Of a DNA stretch of 64,000 nucleotides, positions 36,668 through 44,290 are shown piece after piece. The notes beneath the pieces are model-generated. The model was not told the DNA's origin. It made no database searches and saw nothing but the letters and a program-made list of their open reading frames with translations. Numbering within the stretch: position 1 is the first letter of the stretch; each line of letters begins with the position of its first letter. Position numbers and translations under genes: made by a program. The DNA lies in the NCBI RefSeq assembly GCF_013166655.1, contig NZ_JABKCA010000018.1, positions 1-64,000 on the forward strand, written 5' to 3'. The DNA is from Lentimicrobium sp. L6. Lineage in GTDB: Bacteria; Bacteroidota; Bacteroidia; Bacteroidales; UBA12170.

Positions 36668-37585
36668 ATGAAAAAAAATATATTAATAAGCGGAGGTAGT
36701 GGATTAGTAGGACAAGAAATTGCTGCTCTTTTTCAAAAACAGGGACATGAGATTGCCATTTTAAGTCGAAATCCTGACAAACAAACAATTCGTTCTTTTT
36801 ACTGGGATGTAGAAGACGATAAAATAGATGAGGAGGCTATCGAATTTGCTGATGTGATTATTCATTTAGCTGGGGAAAATATTTCTAGCAAAGCTTGGAC
36901 ACCTAAGCAAAAAGAAAAAATAATCTCCAGTCGAACCCAATCTACGCAATTGCTTTTTGATATGGTGAAAAAGAAATCTAAGAAATTAGATGCCTTTATC
37001 TCAGCTTCTGCAATTGGTTATTATGGAACCTTCACCTCAGATAAAATATTTAAGGAAGAGGATGCTGCAGGAGATGATTTTCTAGCAGAAACGGTAAAAC
37101 TATGGGAAACCAGTGTTCAACAATTCACTATGCTCAATATTCCAACAGCCATACTCAGAATAGGAGTGGTGATGAGTGAAAAGGGAGGAGCATTAGTGAA
37201 AATGCTAAAACCTGTAGAAATGGGTTTTGGTGCAGCTTTAGGCTCAGGTAAACAGTGGATGCCTTGCATAGCGCTTAATGATTTAGCTAGACTATTCTAT
37301 TTCGTATATGAGCAGAAGTTGCAAAATCAGACTCCTCAAAACACACTGATTTATAATGCTGTAGTTCCTAGTCATATCAGCAACAAAGAATTAATGAAAT
37401 CCTTAGCCAAAGCCAAGAAAAAGCCCTTCTTTATGCCTGCGGTACCCTCCTTTGTGTTTAAACTTATTTATGGGGAAATGTCTTCCATATTATTAGAAGG
37501 AAGCAGAGTTTCCTCGGATAAAATAATAGGGGAGGGTTTTAATTTTCAGGTGACTGATATTCAGGAATTGTTTTCTGAAAATTAG
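36668..37585 (+). CDS. TIGR01777-type NAD-dependent epimerase/SDR-like protein
   Basis: The 305-residue protein opens with a Rossmann motif ILISGGSGLVGQEIAALF and shows the family's AGENI-type segment (IHLAGENISSKAWT), SASAIGYYG, LRIGVVMSEKGGAL and the C-terminal DUF1731-like part (LLEGSRVSSDKIIGEGFNFQ). This matches TIGR01777/YfcH proteins, distantly related to nucleoside-diphosphate-sugar epimerases with unknown substrate. The start is preceded by the repeat B spacer. It is probably cytoplasmic and monocistronic. Confidence 0.92.
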   Translation: MKKNILISGGSGLVGQEIAALFQKQGHEIAILSRNPDKQTIRSFYWDVEDDKIDEEAIEFADVIIHLAGENISSKAWTPKQKEKIISSRTQSTQLLFDMVKKKSKKLDAFISASAIGYYGTFTSDKIFKEEDAAGDDFLAETVKLWETSVQQFTMLNIPTAILRIGVVMSEKGGALVKMLKPVEMGFGAALGSGKQWMPCIALNDLARLFYFVYEQKLQNQTPQNTLIYNAVVPSHISNKELMKSLAKAKKKPFFMPAVPSFVFKLIYGEMSSILLEGSRVSSDKIIGEGFNFQVTDIQELFSEN

Positions 37586-37612
37586 AAGCTAGAAGTTAAA
37601 TAGTTATAAGTC

Positions 37613-38566
37613 TTAATCATTAAACTTTACCAAAGCTTGTCGGCCTCTATTTACATGAAGCTGAGTAATGTCAGGACGAGAATAATGGCCACTTGGGTCA
37701 AAGTTCTGTCTTTCTTCGTATACGCTATTCAAATCTAATTCTGCAGTTATTAGTTGTTCTTCCCCGATTTGAGGAGGAATAATCCATTCGCCATCGGGGC
37801 CAGCAATACAAGAGCCTCCATTGGCTAGCATTTCTGGTGCTTGAGCTAAAATTAGATCCAAATGAGGAGTCTCGGCAGGAAAATCTTCTTTTCGCATCAA
37901 TCCACTGGCGCTAATCACAAAAGAGCGGCTTTCTTTGGCTACAAATCTTGTGATATCATTGGTGATTTGAGCACTTCCTGGCCACACGGCCACATGCAGG
38001 TTTTCACCTTGAGCATAAAGAGCGGTTCTACTTAAAGGCATCCAATTCTCCCAGCAGTTTAAACCTCCTACAGTAAATCCTTCTAGCTTATGAACTCGTA
38101 AACCATTTCCATCTCCAGGGGACCAGCATAACCTTTCTTCAAAAGTAGGTTGAAGTTTTCTATGTACCGATTTTATCTCACCGAGCTTATTGATATAAAC
38201 TAGAGAACAATAAATACTATGGCCTCCTCTGTTTTCTGCACGTTCTGCAATTCCCAGGTATACTGCAGTTTTAAGTTGTTTGGCTGTTTCGCAAACATCT
38301 TTTAAATCTCCTCGTTCTATATTGATACTATTCTTTAGATAATGAGCAAATATTTCCTTTTGAATTTTTGAATTAAACTCAGCTCCATTGGTTAGTGAAA
38401 TCCAAAAAGGGTAACCCGGTAATAAGGTTTCGCCAAAGGTTACCAAACTACAGGATTCTTTTGCAGCTTCTTCTATAAATGATATTACTTTTTTAGTGCT
38501 TTCTTCCTTGTTTAACCATACTGGAGCTATTTGTGCAATTCCAATTTTTATTTGAGTATTTTCCAT
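37613..38566 (-). CDS. nitrilase (carbon-nitrogen hydrolase superfamily)
   Basis: I start at the ATG at 38566 (317 residues); an upstream in-frame ATG at 38677 would overlap the phosphodiesterase gene and adds no homologous sequence. The Glu-Lys-Cys triad is clear: Glu46 in FGETLLPGYPFW, Lys137 in HRKLQPTFEERLCW and Cys171 in GGLNCWENWMPLSR. The NCWENWMPL context and YAQGENLHVAVWPGS segment are typical of true nitrilases (branch 1), which hydrolyse nitriles to acids and ammonia, rather than amidases. It starts 10 bases after the metallophosphoesterase stop, so the two are probably co-transcribed. The natural nitrile is unknown. Confidence 0.93.
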   Translation of the reverse strand: MENTQIKIGIAQIAPVWLNKEESTKKVISFIEEAAKESCSLVTFGETLLPGYPFWISLTNGAEFNSKIQKEIFAHYLKNSINIERGDLKDVCETAKQLKTAVYLGIAERAENRGGHSIYCSLVYINKLGEIKSVHRKLQPTFEERLCWSPGDGNGLRVHKLEGFTVGGLNCWENWMPLSRTALYAQGENLHVAVWPGSAQITNDITRFVAKESRSFVISASGLMRKEDFPAETPHLDLILAQAPEMLANGGSCIAGPDGEWIIPPQIGEEQLITAELDLNSVYEERQNFDPSGHYSRPDITQLHVNRGRQALVKFND

Positions 38567-38576
38567 GGCATTGTTA

Positions 38577-39080
38577 TTAAATCTTCTTCTTCCTATCCAA
38601 ATCAAATACTTCCAAATCATCAATTCTTCCCCTATCCAATACAAAACGAATACAGGTAATGCTTTTATGATAACCATTATTTCCGGCAGCGCCAGGGTTA
38701 ATATGGAGGAGTCTTTTCTTTTTATCAGGCATCACTTTTAAGATATGGCTGTGCCCACTGATAAAGATATCTGGAAGATGAGCTTCTATGAGTTGACGAG
38801 CACGGGGTTGGTACCTTCCGGGATAACCTCCAATATGTGTCATATATATTTTTAGGCCTTCCACACCAAATATAGCATCTTCTGGCCAGGCTTCTCTGAT
38901 TACAGAATTATCAATATTCCCAAAGACGGCTCGCACTGGAGCTATTTCTTTTAAATCTTCAATCACTTGTGCATCTCCCACATCTCCGGCATGCCAAATC
39001 TGGTCACAATCTTTCAAGAAGTTCTTCACTCGAGGATGCAAAACACCATGTGTATCTGATAACAAACCTATTCTCTTCAT
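38577..39080 (-). CDS. YfcE/MJ0936-type metallophosphoesterase
   Basis: The 167-residue protein shows the calcineurin-like phosphoesterase motifs in order: LLSDTHG, WHAGDVGD, VFGNIDN, THIGG and GHSHI. The size is that of the single-domain YfcE family, which cleave phosphodiester bonds using two metal ions. The physiological substrate is unknown. It is the first gene of a likely pair with the nitrilase downstream. Confidence 0.93.
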   Translation of the reverse strand: MKRIGLLSDTHGVLHPRVKNFLKDCDQIWHAGDVGDAQVIEDLKEIAPVRAVFGNIDNSVIREAWPEDAIFGVEGLKIYMTHIGGYPGRYQPRARQLIEAHLPDIFISGHSHILKVMPDKKKRLLHINPGAAGNNGYHKSITCIRFVLDRGRIDDLEVFDLDRKKKI

Positions 39081-39089
39081 TCAATTTTC

Positions 39090-39178
39090 AATTGAGTTAA
39101 CAGTGAATAACTAACAACTAATAGTTTGGTTTTGTTTGGAGATTAGTCATTTAAATTTAGTTGTTCACTGTTCACTTA
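39090..39178. repeat. dispersed GTTAACAGTGAATAACTAAC / TTGTTCACTGTTCACTT repeat, copy C
   Basis: The spacer between the phosphodiesterase and double TonB_C genes holds two runs of the same TTCACTGTT/GTTAACAGTG family. The runs lie in inverted orientation about 45 bases apart, so they can pair as a hairpin. Confidence 0.6.
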
Positions 39179-39182
39179 TTCC

Positions 39183-39944
39183 TTAATACTTCGAATTCCC
39201 AAAATTAACTGTAATCTGATATTCGCTTCTCACATATTCTCCGTTTGCTTTGGCTGGTTCCCATTTGAGCATTTGAATCAAACGATAGGCCTCCTCGGTA
39301 CAGCCTCCGCCAAGTCCTTTAATTTCTCTGAAATTACTCAATCTGCCACTAGGCTCAACTATAAATGCAATTTCTACTTCTCCTTTAATTCCTTGTTTTA
39401 CTGCTGCGTCAGGAATTTTAATATACTCTGAAATAAATTTATAAACATTTACTTCTTTATTTTTATAAAATGGCTTTGTCTTTTGCTCCAACTTGCTATT
39501 TGGCCTTAATGTCATTTCTGACGAGTAGGGAGTATATGGAAAAGGAGGTTGATCGTATCCTCTTTTTTTGACCAATTTATCATATTTCTTAATTTTAAAT
39601 TTTTGATATTTTTTTTCTTGTGACGCACATACTGCGCCATCTTTATTGCCAGGAACCCAAGTTAAATACTTCATCATTTCGATATAAGCTTGGTCTAATT
39701 CTGGATGAACAGATTGAACCACTTTGAAATCTTTACCGAAACCATCTTCTCCCACCGTAAAAAAGATGATGATTTCTCCTTCGGCCTTGGCTTCCTTGGC
39801 CGCTTGTGGATAATATATTTCCTGTTCGAAAACCATTTTATAATTATAGCTTCCTCCAACAATTTCAGCGGGATAGGAAATGAATTGAGCAAAAATGCTA
39901 TGGCTAATCATAGCCAATACAAATAGAAATATGGACTTTTTCAT
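39183..39944 (-). CDS. secreted protein with two TonB C-terminal domains
   Basis: The 253-residue protein has a cleavable signal peptide (ISHSIFAQ) instead of the TonB membrane anchor, and two TonB_C-like modules. The first, degenerate copy is at about 33-115 (EIYYPQAAKEAKAEGEIIIFF, TWVPGNKDGA) and a better-conserved second copy is at about 165-250 (YIKIPDAAVKQGIKGEVEIAFIVEPSGRL, LKWEPAKANGEYVRSEYQITVNF). No Pro-rich linker or ExbB/D partner genes are present, so it is unlikely to energise receptors. It may be a periplasmic or outer-membrane accessory. It has its own -7 box at 39964-39971. Confidence 0.82.
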   Translation of the reverse strand: MKKSIFLFVLAMISHSIFAQFISYPAEIVGGSYNYKMVFEQEIYYPQAAKEAKAEGEIIIFFTVGEDGFGKDFKVVQSVHPELDQAYIEMMKYLTWVPGNKDGAVCASQEKKYQKFKIKKYDKLVKKRGYDQPPFPYTPYSSEMTLRPNSKLEQKTKPFYKNKEVNVYKFISEYIKIPDAAVKQGIKGEVEIAFIVEPSGRLSNFREIKGLGGGCTEEAYRLIQMLKWEPAKANGEYVRSEYQITVNFGNSKY

Positions 39945-39963
39945 AATTGTGTGTTTAGATGTT

Positions 39964-39971
39964 CAAAGATA
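39964..39971 (-). promoter_or_regulatory. -7 element (TATCTTTG) for the double TonB_C gene
   Basis: On the minus strand the octamer fits TAnnTTTG and lies 19 bases from the start at 39944. No -33 partner with normal spacing is seen. Confidence 0.45.
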
Positions 39972-40090
39972 ATAAAAAACCAAAGATGGAAACCTAAACT
40001 ACTGTTATTACTGTGCTTATACTTTTATTTATTCAAGTGGTTTTTTGGCATAACTTTTGGTCTATAAGTAAGTCTTAAAAACATATAACT

Positions 40091-41347
40091 ATGAATCGAT
40101 TTCTTAAGTTTTTTGGTTTTCTTTTAATCATGGCCACTCTAGTTTCTTGCTCTCAAAGCAATAAACTCAATAAATATAATACAGCAAAACAATATGTTGA
40201 TGAATTTCCAGGTAGGATGATGCAGCAACAGGTGTTTCATGTAAATGATAGCCTGTCAGAACTATCTATTAGGGTATTACCATCATTAATTCCTAATTTA
40301 AAGAGCAATCAGCTGGAAATATATAGCTATATGACTTTAACTTATGCGGTTTATACTTCCATGAATAAAAAGGATGTGATAGAAACGGACTCCTATAAGC
40401 TTAGTGAATTATTGGCTTTTGATCAGATCCAAAATGGAGTGGCTCAGATAAAAATTCCACTTCCTTTGGTGCAAAATTCCAATTATGTGATTTTGGTGAG
40501 CCTTCAAGACCCAGTAAATAAAAGCAATTATTTAAAGTTTCTGAGGATTTTTAAAACTGAGGATGCCGCTGAGAATTATAGAGTCTTAGATGAGAACAAT
40601 GAAATATCTTGGTTTCCATGGTTAGAGTATGGAAAGCAAGTCAGAATACAGTATCGGTATACAGGTGCTAAGGTTCTTCACCTAAGTTATATAAAACCAC
40701 AATTTTCTCCAGCAAAACCACCATATTCCAATCTAGAACAAGTGGAATTTTCTAAACCAGAAATTTTTGAAGGATTCGATCTTGGTTTGCAAGATGGTCT
40801 TTCTTCTTTAATACAATTACCAAAATCTGGAGTTTATAAAATCCATGCAAAAAAGGATGATTTAGCAGGAAAAACCATAGTGCAGTTTTATGATGACTTT
40901 CCATCAGTAAGCTCCGATGCTCAAAAAGTGTTTGCCCTAAGATATTTAAATGCCAGAAAAGAATTTTCAATGATGTTGGGCGACGACCCTGCTCATACCA
41001 TTAATGAATTTTGGTATTTTGAGGACAGAACAAAGGAGAGGAGTCAGGAAATGATGAAAACCTATTATGCCCGAATGTTAAGAGCGAACAGAATCTTTAC
41101 TACCTATAAAGAAGGCTGGAAAACAGATCGAGGAATGATATTTATGATTTATGGTCCTCCAGATCATGTGTATCAAGAACAGGCCAGTGAGGTATGGGAA
41201 TATGGTCCTGATGCCGATTATAATGATCTTAAGTTTGTGTTTAACATCGTGAACACGCCGCTAATAGATAAAGAATTTGTACTGGAGCGCAGTGAAAGCT
41301 ATAAAAGCTCTTGGTACCAGTTATTAGATCATTGGCGAAACCAATAG
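40091..41347 (+). CDS. GWxTD domain lipoprotein
   Basis: The 418-residue protein has a lipoprotein signal (ATLVSCSQSN, Cys at about 20) and ends with the GWxTD domain (about 270-418): FALRYLNARKEFSMMLGDDP, EGWKTDRGMIFMIYGPPDHVY and EVWEYGPDADYNDLKFVF. GWxTD proteins occur across Bacteroidota and related phyla and have no settled function. The N-terminal two-thirds form beta-sandwich-like segments. The stop codon TAG at 41345-41347 lies inside a 6-bp direct repeat that flanks a MITE-like element, so an insertion landed exactly at its end. Confidence 0.9.
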   Translation: MNRFLKFFGFLLIMATLVSCSQSNKLNKYNTAKQYVDEFPGRMMQQQVFHVNDSLSELSIRVLPSLIPNLKSNQLEIYSYMTLTYAVYTSMNKKDVIETDSYKLSELLAFDQIQNGVAQIKIPLPLVQNSNYVILVSLQDPVNKSNYLKFLRIFKTEDAAENYRVLDENNEISWFPWLEYGKQVRIQYRYTGAKVLHLSYIKPQFSPAKPPYSNLEQVEFSKPEIFEGFDLGLQDGLSSLIQLPKSGVYKIHAKKDDLAGKTIVQFYDDFPSVSSDAQKVFALRYLNARKEFSMMLGDDPAHTINEFWYFEDRTKERSQEMMKTYYARMLRANRIFTTYKEGWKTDRGMIFMIYGPPDHVYQEQASEVWEYGPDADYNDLKFVFNIVNTPLIDKEFVLERSESYKSSWYQLLDHWRNQ

Positions 41348-41350
41348 TTA

Positions 41351-41509
41351 GTGCTTGCTAGAAAACGCCAATTTCTTCGTTACTCTTGTTTTGAAAACAG
41401 TTATCCCGACATTTATAGTCGGGACGCCTGACTTTCAAAACTGCGAAAGCCTCGAACTTGACGTCTTCTGACTAAGCACTCCAAAATTAAGCAGTTTTCG
41501 TGCAGGCAC
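41351..41509. mobile_element. 159-bp MITE-like element with terminal inverted repeats and target-site duplication
   Basis: The ends are imperfect inverted repeats: left GTGCTTGCTAGAAAAC, right (reverse complement) GTGCCTGCACGAAAAC, 13 of 16 matching. The element is flanked by a perfect 6-bp direct repeat TAGTTA (41345-41350 and 41510-41515), as expected of a target-site duplication. Inside is a hairpin TCCCGAC-ATTTATA-GTCGGGA (41404-41424), nested between GTTTTGAAAAC-like and TTTCAAAACT-like arms. It has no ORF, so it would need a transposase supplied elsewhere. No second full copy was noticed by eye in this window. Confidence 0.75.
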
Positions 41510-42215
41510 TAGTTAGCTCTGCTGTAAAGTAGATTAGAGACAGATATAAAAAGAATAACTACTTAATGGGCTTGTCAAAAGACAATCTGAAAACAGCGCT
41601 TTTGCTATTAGATGAAAAAAATCTCAAAAAATAGGGTTACGAAAACCCCAAAAAGAGTATTAATAGATATATCCCTCCTCAATTATTTCTTTTCAGTCAT
41701 TATTCAATTTAAATTTACGTATATAAAGAATATTACTATATTTGTTCAAGTTATTTTTTAAATTATCGCATGGAAACCATAGAAAAGTCTAATATACAAA
41801 TATATAAGGCGAAAAAGCAAAATAGACATACCCCCCCCCGTATTACTACCTATAGAGCATATATTCAGTACTGTTTTATTAATTTCTTTGTAAAAGTATA
41901 GGGCTATGTTTGGTGTGATACAAAGCAAAAAAAGGATTTATCAATTGGAGGCAAGCGAATTTACTTAGCTGGCTGGCGGCCATTGTTTCGCTTATTTGGT
42001 CAATTTGTTATGATAAAAAAGAAACAATCAGCCCGTCCTTAGCTCTCACCATTTTCGCAACAAATCCGGGGTAAACTTAGAATCGGGCCGAATAAGCTAC
42101 AAAAGTAGTAATAATATATGCTGATAGCAATTAAGTAATGTTATCGGTGAGAGAAAGTCATTGGAATTTAATTAGAAGTACATTCTTTGAGCTTTCTTAT
42201 AATTTCTTTTCATTC
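41510..42215. other. intergenic region with structured and G+C-richer patches, possible element remnant
   Basis: About 700 bases with no supported long gene. Visible items are a C9 run at 41831-41839, an inverted repeat AAGCGAA (41953-41959)/TTCGCTT (41987-41993) around a G+C-rich core, and CTCTCACC (42043-42050)/GGTGAGAG (42146-42153). A 43-codon ATG ORF (41770-41901) spans the C9 run, but nothing supports that it is expressed. The mixed composition suggests decayed mobile DNA. Confidence 0.45.
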
Positions 42216-42254
42216 ATGAAAAAGTAGTTATGGTATGCTATTATAATAGCATTT
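42216..42254 (+). other. interrupted signal-peptide segment: in-frame amber codon at codon 4
   Basis: Reading upstream from the ATG at 42255 in the same frame gives ATG AAA AAG TAG TTA TGG and so on: M-K-K-stop-LWYAIIIAF, then MVSSVSAQTD. Without the TAG at 42225-42227 this would be a standard signal peptide (MKK, hydrophobic core, cleavage after VSA). No alternative ATG, GTG or TTG lies between the TAG and 42255. Confidence 0.8.
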
Positions 42255-43832
42255 ATGGTTTCATCTGTTTCTGCACAAACAGATATAAAAAAAGTAGAAA
42301 ACAAACTAGAGTTGGATAATTCAAATAATAAAAATGGTAAAACCCTTACAAATTACTGGACACTTGCCAATAAAGCAGATTTATATTACGATGCTGATAA
42401 TGTGGGAATTGGAACTAGCAGACCGAATTCTAAATTAGATGTTAGCGGAACAATTTCTGCAACGGGTTTAATTTTGCCAAGGGGGAATACAGGAGATGTT
42501 TTAACCGCTGGTAGTTTTGGAACAGCCTATTGGGCTGCACCAAGCACAGGAGGTAGTGGAGGTGACCCTTCGCCCTGGAGTACGGAAAGCAATGGTATAA
42601 GTTATAATTCAGGAACTTCTGCTAATGTTGGTATTGGGAAAGCAAGTACAAGTGGTTTTAGATTAGATGTAAACGGTAAAATTAGAACTAATTCAGAGTT
42701 AAATTTTGCTTCAACAACAAATGGTTTGATAAGTTTTGGAAGTTCAACTACTGGTAAAACGATTCTACTAAAATCACTATATGGAGGTGGTGGAGCTGGG
42801 AAAGCTAGTTTGAGAGGTATGAGTATTGATAAATGGGGAAATGTTGGAATTGGAATCGATGATGCCAATGATGCCAATGCACTTGAGGTGATTGGGAGAA
42901 CAAAAACTACAAATTTCCAAATGACTAGTGGTGCTGGAAATGGCAAGGTCTTAGTTTCCAACAGTGCGGGTTTGGCCAGTTGGAAAAGTATAGGAACTGT
43001 AACAGAACCAGGTTTATGGGAAGAAAGTAATGGCAATATTTATAGAGCTAATGGCAAAGTAGGAATTGGAACGAATAACCCCCAATCTCCATTGGATATT
43101 GATTTTGGGTCACAAACGATAGGATTGAGATTTGTTGGAGCAACATACTCTGGAGGCAATACCTATTCTGATTTTCTAATGGAGACTAGTCATGAGTCAG
43201 GTAAACCTGAATTAACATTTAAAACTAGTTCTAGTAGTGCTCGTTATAATTGGGCTTGTCAAGGAGTAGATAAAATGACATTAGAAATGGTTTATTATGG
43301 TGATCCAAGTGCCACAAGGCTTACCCTTCACGACGGAACCTTCATTACAAAAAAAATAAAGATAACAACCAATACCGATGTTACAGGTTACGTTTTAACA
43401 GCTGATGCTGATGGTGATGCAAGTTGGCAAGAACCCCAATTTAAGGATATAAATGGAAATCTATTTTTTAATGGAAAAATTGGTATAGGAACAGAAAATA
43501 CTGGAATTCATGAGTTAGCAGTTAACGGCTCCATTAACGCCAAAGAAATTATAGTAACCGAAACAGTCCCCAGTTCCGATTATGTATTTGAACAAGATTA
43601 CCCATTAATGCCCTTAACAGAGCTAGAAAACTACGTAAACACTAAAAAACATTTACCAGAAGTAAAGAGCGCCAAGGAGTTTGCCGAAAATGGATACAAC
43701 CTTGGGGAAATGGATGATGTCTTATTAAGGAAGGTGGAGGAATTGACTCTTTATATTATCCAACAGCAAAAGGATATTGCTCAACAGCAGAAGGAGATAG
43801 ATAGTTTAAAAGAAAAACTTGAAAACCAATAA
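42255..43832 (+). CDS. surface-type protein with GIGT repeats and C-terminal coiled coil, signal peptide disrupted
   Basis: The 525-residue reading frame begins within what should be the signal peptide; the natural start at 42216 is cut off by an amber codon. The protein resembles the Bacteroidota tail-fibre-like secreted proteins: repeated NVGIGTSRPNSKLDVSGTI-type units (near residues 55, 120, 195, 270 and 410), Ser/Gly-rich linkers, the conserved VNTKKHLPEVKSAKEFAENG block and a terminal coiled coil (LYIIQQQKDIAQQQKEIDSL). Such proteins usually form trimers on the surface. As written, the product would lack export and may be non-functional unless the stop is suppressed or is a sequence error. 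It heads a run of secreted proteins to 47744. Confidence 0.75.
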   Translation: MVSSVSAQTDIKKVENKLELDNSNNKNGKTLTNYWTLANKADLYYDADNVGIGTSRPNSKLDVSGTISATGLILPRGNTGDVLTAGSFGTAYWAAPSTGGSGGDPSPWSTESNGISYNSGTSANVGIGKASTSGFRLDVNGKIRTNSELNFASTTNGLISFGSSTTGKTILLKSLYGGGGAGKASLRGMSIDKWGNVGIGIDDANDANALEVIGRTKTTNFQMTSGAGNGKVLVSNSAGLASWKSIGTVTEPGLWEESNGNIYRANGKVGIGTNNPQSPLDIDFGSQTIGLRFVGATYSGGNTYSDFLMETSHESGKPELTFKTSSSSARYNWACQGVDKMTLEMVYYGDPSATRLTLHDGTFITKKIKITTNTDVTGYVLTADADGDASWQEPQFKDINGNLFFNGKIGIGTENTGIHELAVNGSINAKEIIVTETVPSSDYVFEQDYPLMPLTELENYVNTKKHLPEVKSAKEFAENGYNLGEMDDVLLRKVEELTLYIIQQQKDIAQQQKEIDSLKEKLENQ

Positions 43833-43844
43833 AAACATAACAAT

Positions 43845-44261
43845 ATGAAAAATATAGTTTTAATACTTGCAGCACTTCTAATTGGGTTGAGCTCTTGTAA
43901 AAAAGATGAGGAGACGGAACCACAAATTAGTAAGGATGATTTGCTATGTCAAGAATGGAATATTGATAAATATACGATAAATGGGGAAGTAGTAAATTAT
44001 ATGATGGATTTTCAATGGGAGTTTATTGGTGATGGAAAGCTAATCAATACCTTTGTTACCACAGGAATTACAGATACAACAACTTGGGCTTGGGTTGATA
44101 ATCAAGAAAATATTGAAATTGAAGGTTTTGATAAAGGTTTAAAGGCATCAAAACTAAAAAAGAGACTTTTCAAATATGATATTACGAAACTAAACTCATC
44201 CAATCTAATATTGGAATCGCTAAATGAAGATGAAATTATCATCATTGAATTTAAAAGGTAG
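43845..44261 (+). CDS. small lipoprotein, paralogue of the protein at 47340
   Basis: The 138-residue protein has a lipoprotein signal (LIGLSSCKKDEE) and a lipocalin-like all-beta domain: DDLLCQEWNIDKYTINGE, FQWEFIGDGKLI, TTWAWVDNQENIEI, LILESLNEDEIIIIEF. This is the pattern of the DUF5004/lipocalin-like lipoproteins common in Bacteroidota. It shares the LLCQ-W-D-Y-NG, WAW-NQ and L-E-E-F frame with the protein at 47340, so the two are duplicates flanking 44291-47159. It starts 12 bases after the preceding stop. Confidence 0.75.
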   Translation: MKNIVLILAALLIGLSSCKKDEETEPQISKDDLLCQEWNIDKYTINGEVVNYMMDFQWEFIGDGKLINTFVTTGITDTTTWAWVDNQENIEIEGFDKGLKASKLKKRLFKYDITKLNSSNLILESLNEDEIIIIEFKR

Positions 44262-44290
44262 TATTAGAAATTTAGTTAAATAATAAGAAT

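Noticed and set aside
38567-38677. N-terminal extension of the nitrilase from an upstream ATG
   Set aside because: It overlaps the phosphodiesterase coding end by 101 bases and is unlike any nitrilase N-terminus.
39183-39944. TonB energy transducer
   Set aside because: It lacks the N-terminal membrane anchor and Pro-rich spacer and has two C-terminal domains instead.
42602-43036. 144-codon minus-strand frame within the GIGT-repeat protein
   Set aside because: It is antisense to a gene with clear repeats and coiled coil and is Pro/Leu-biased because of the sense codon usage.
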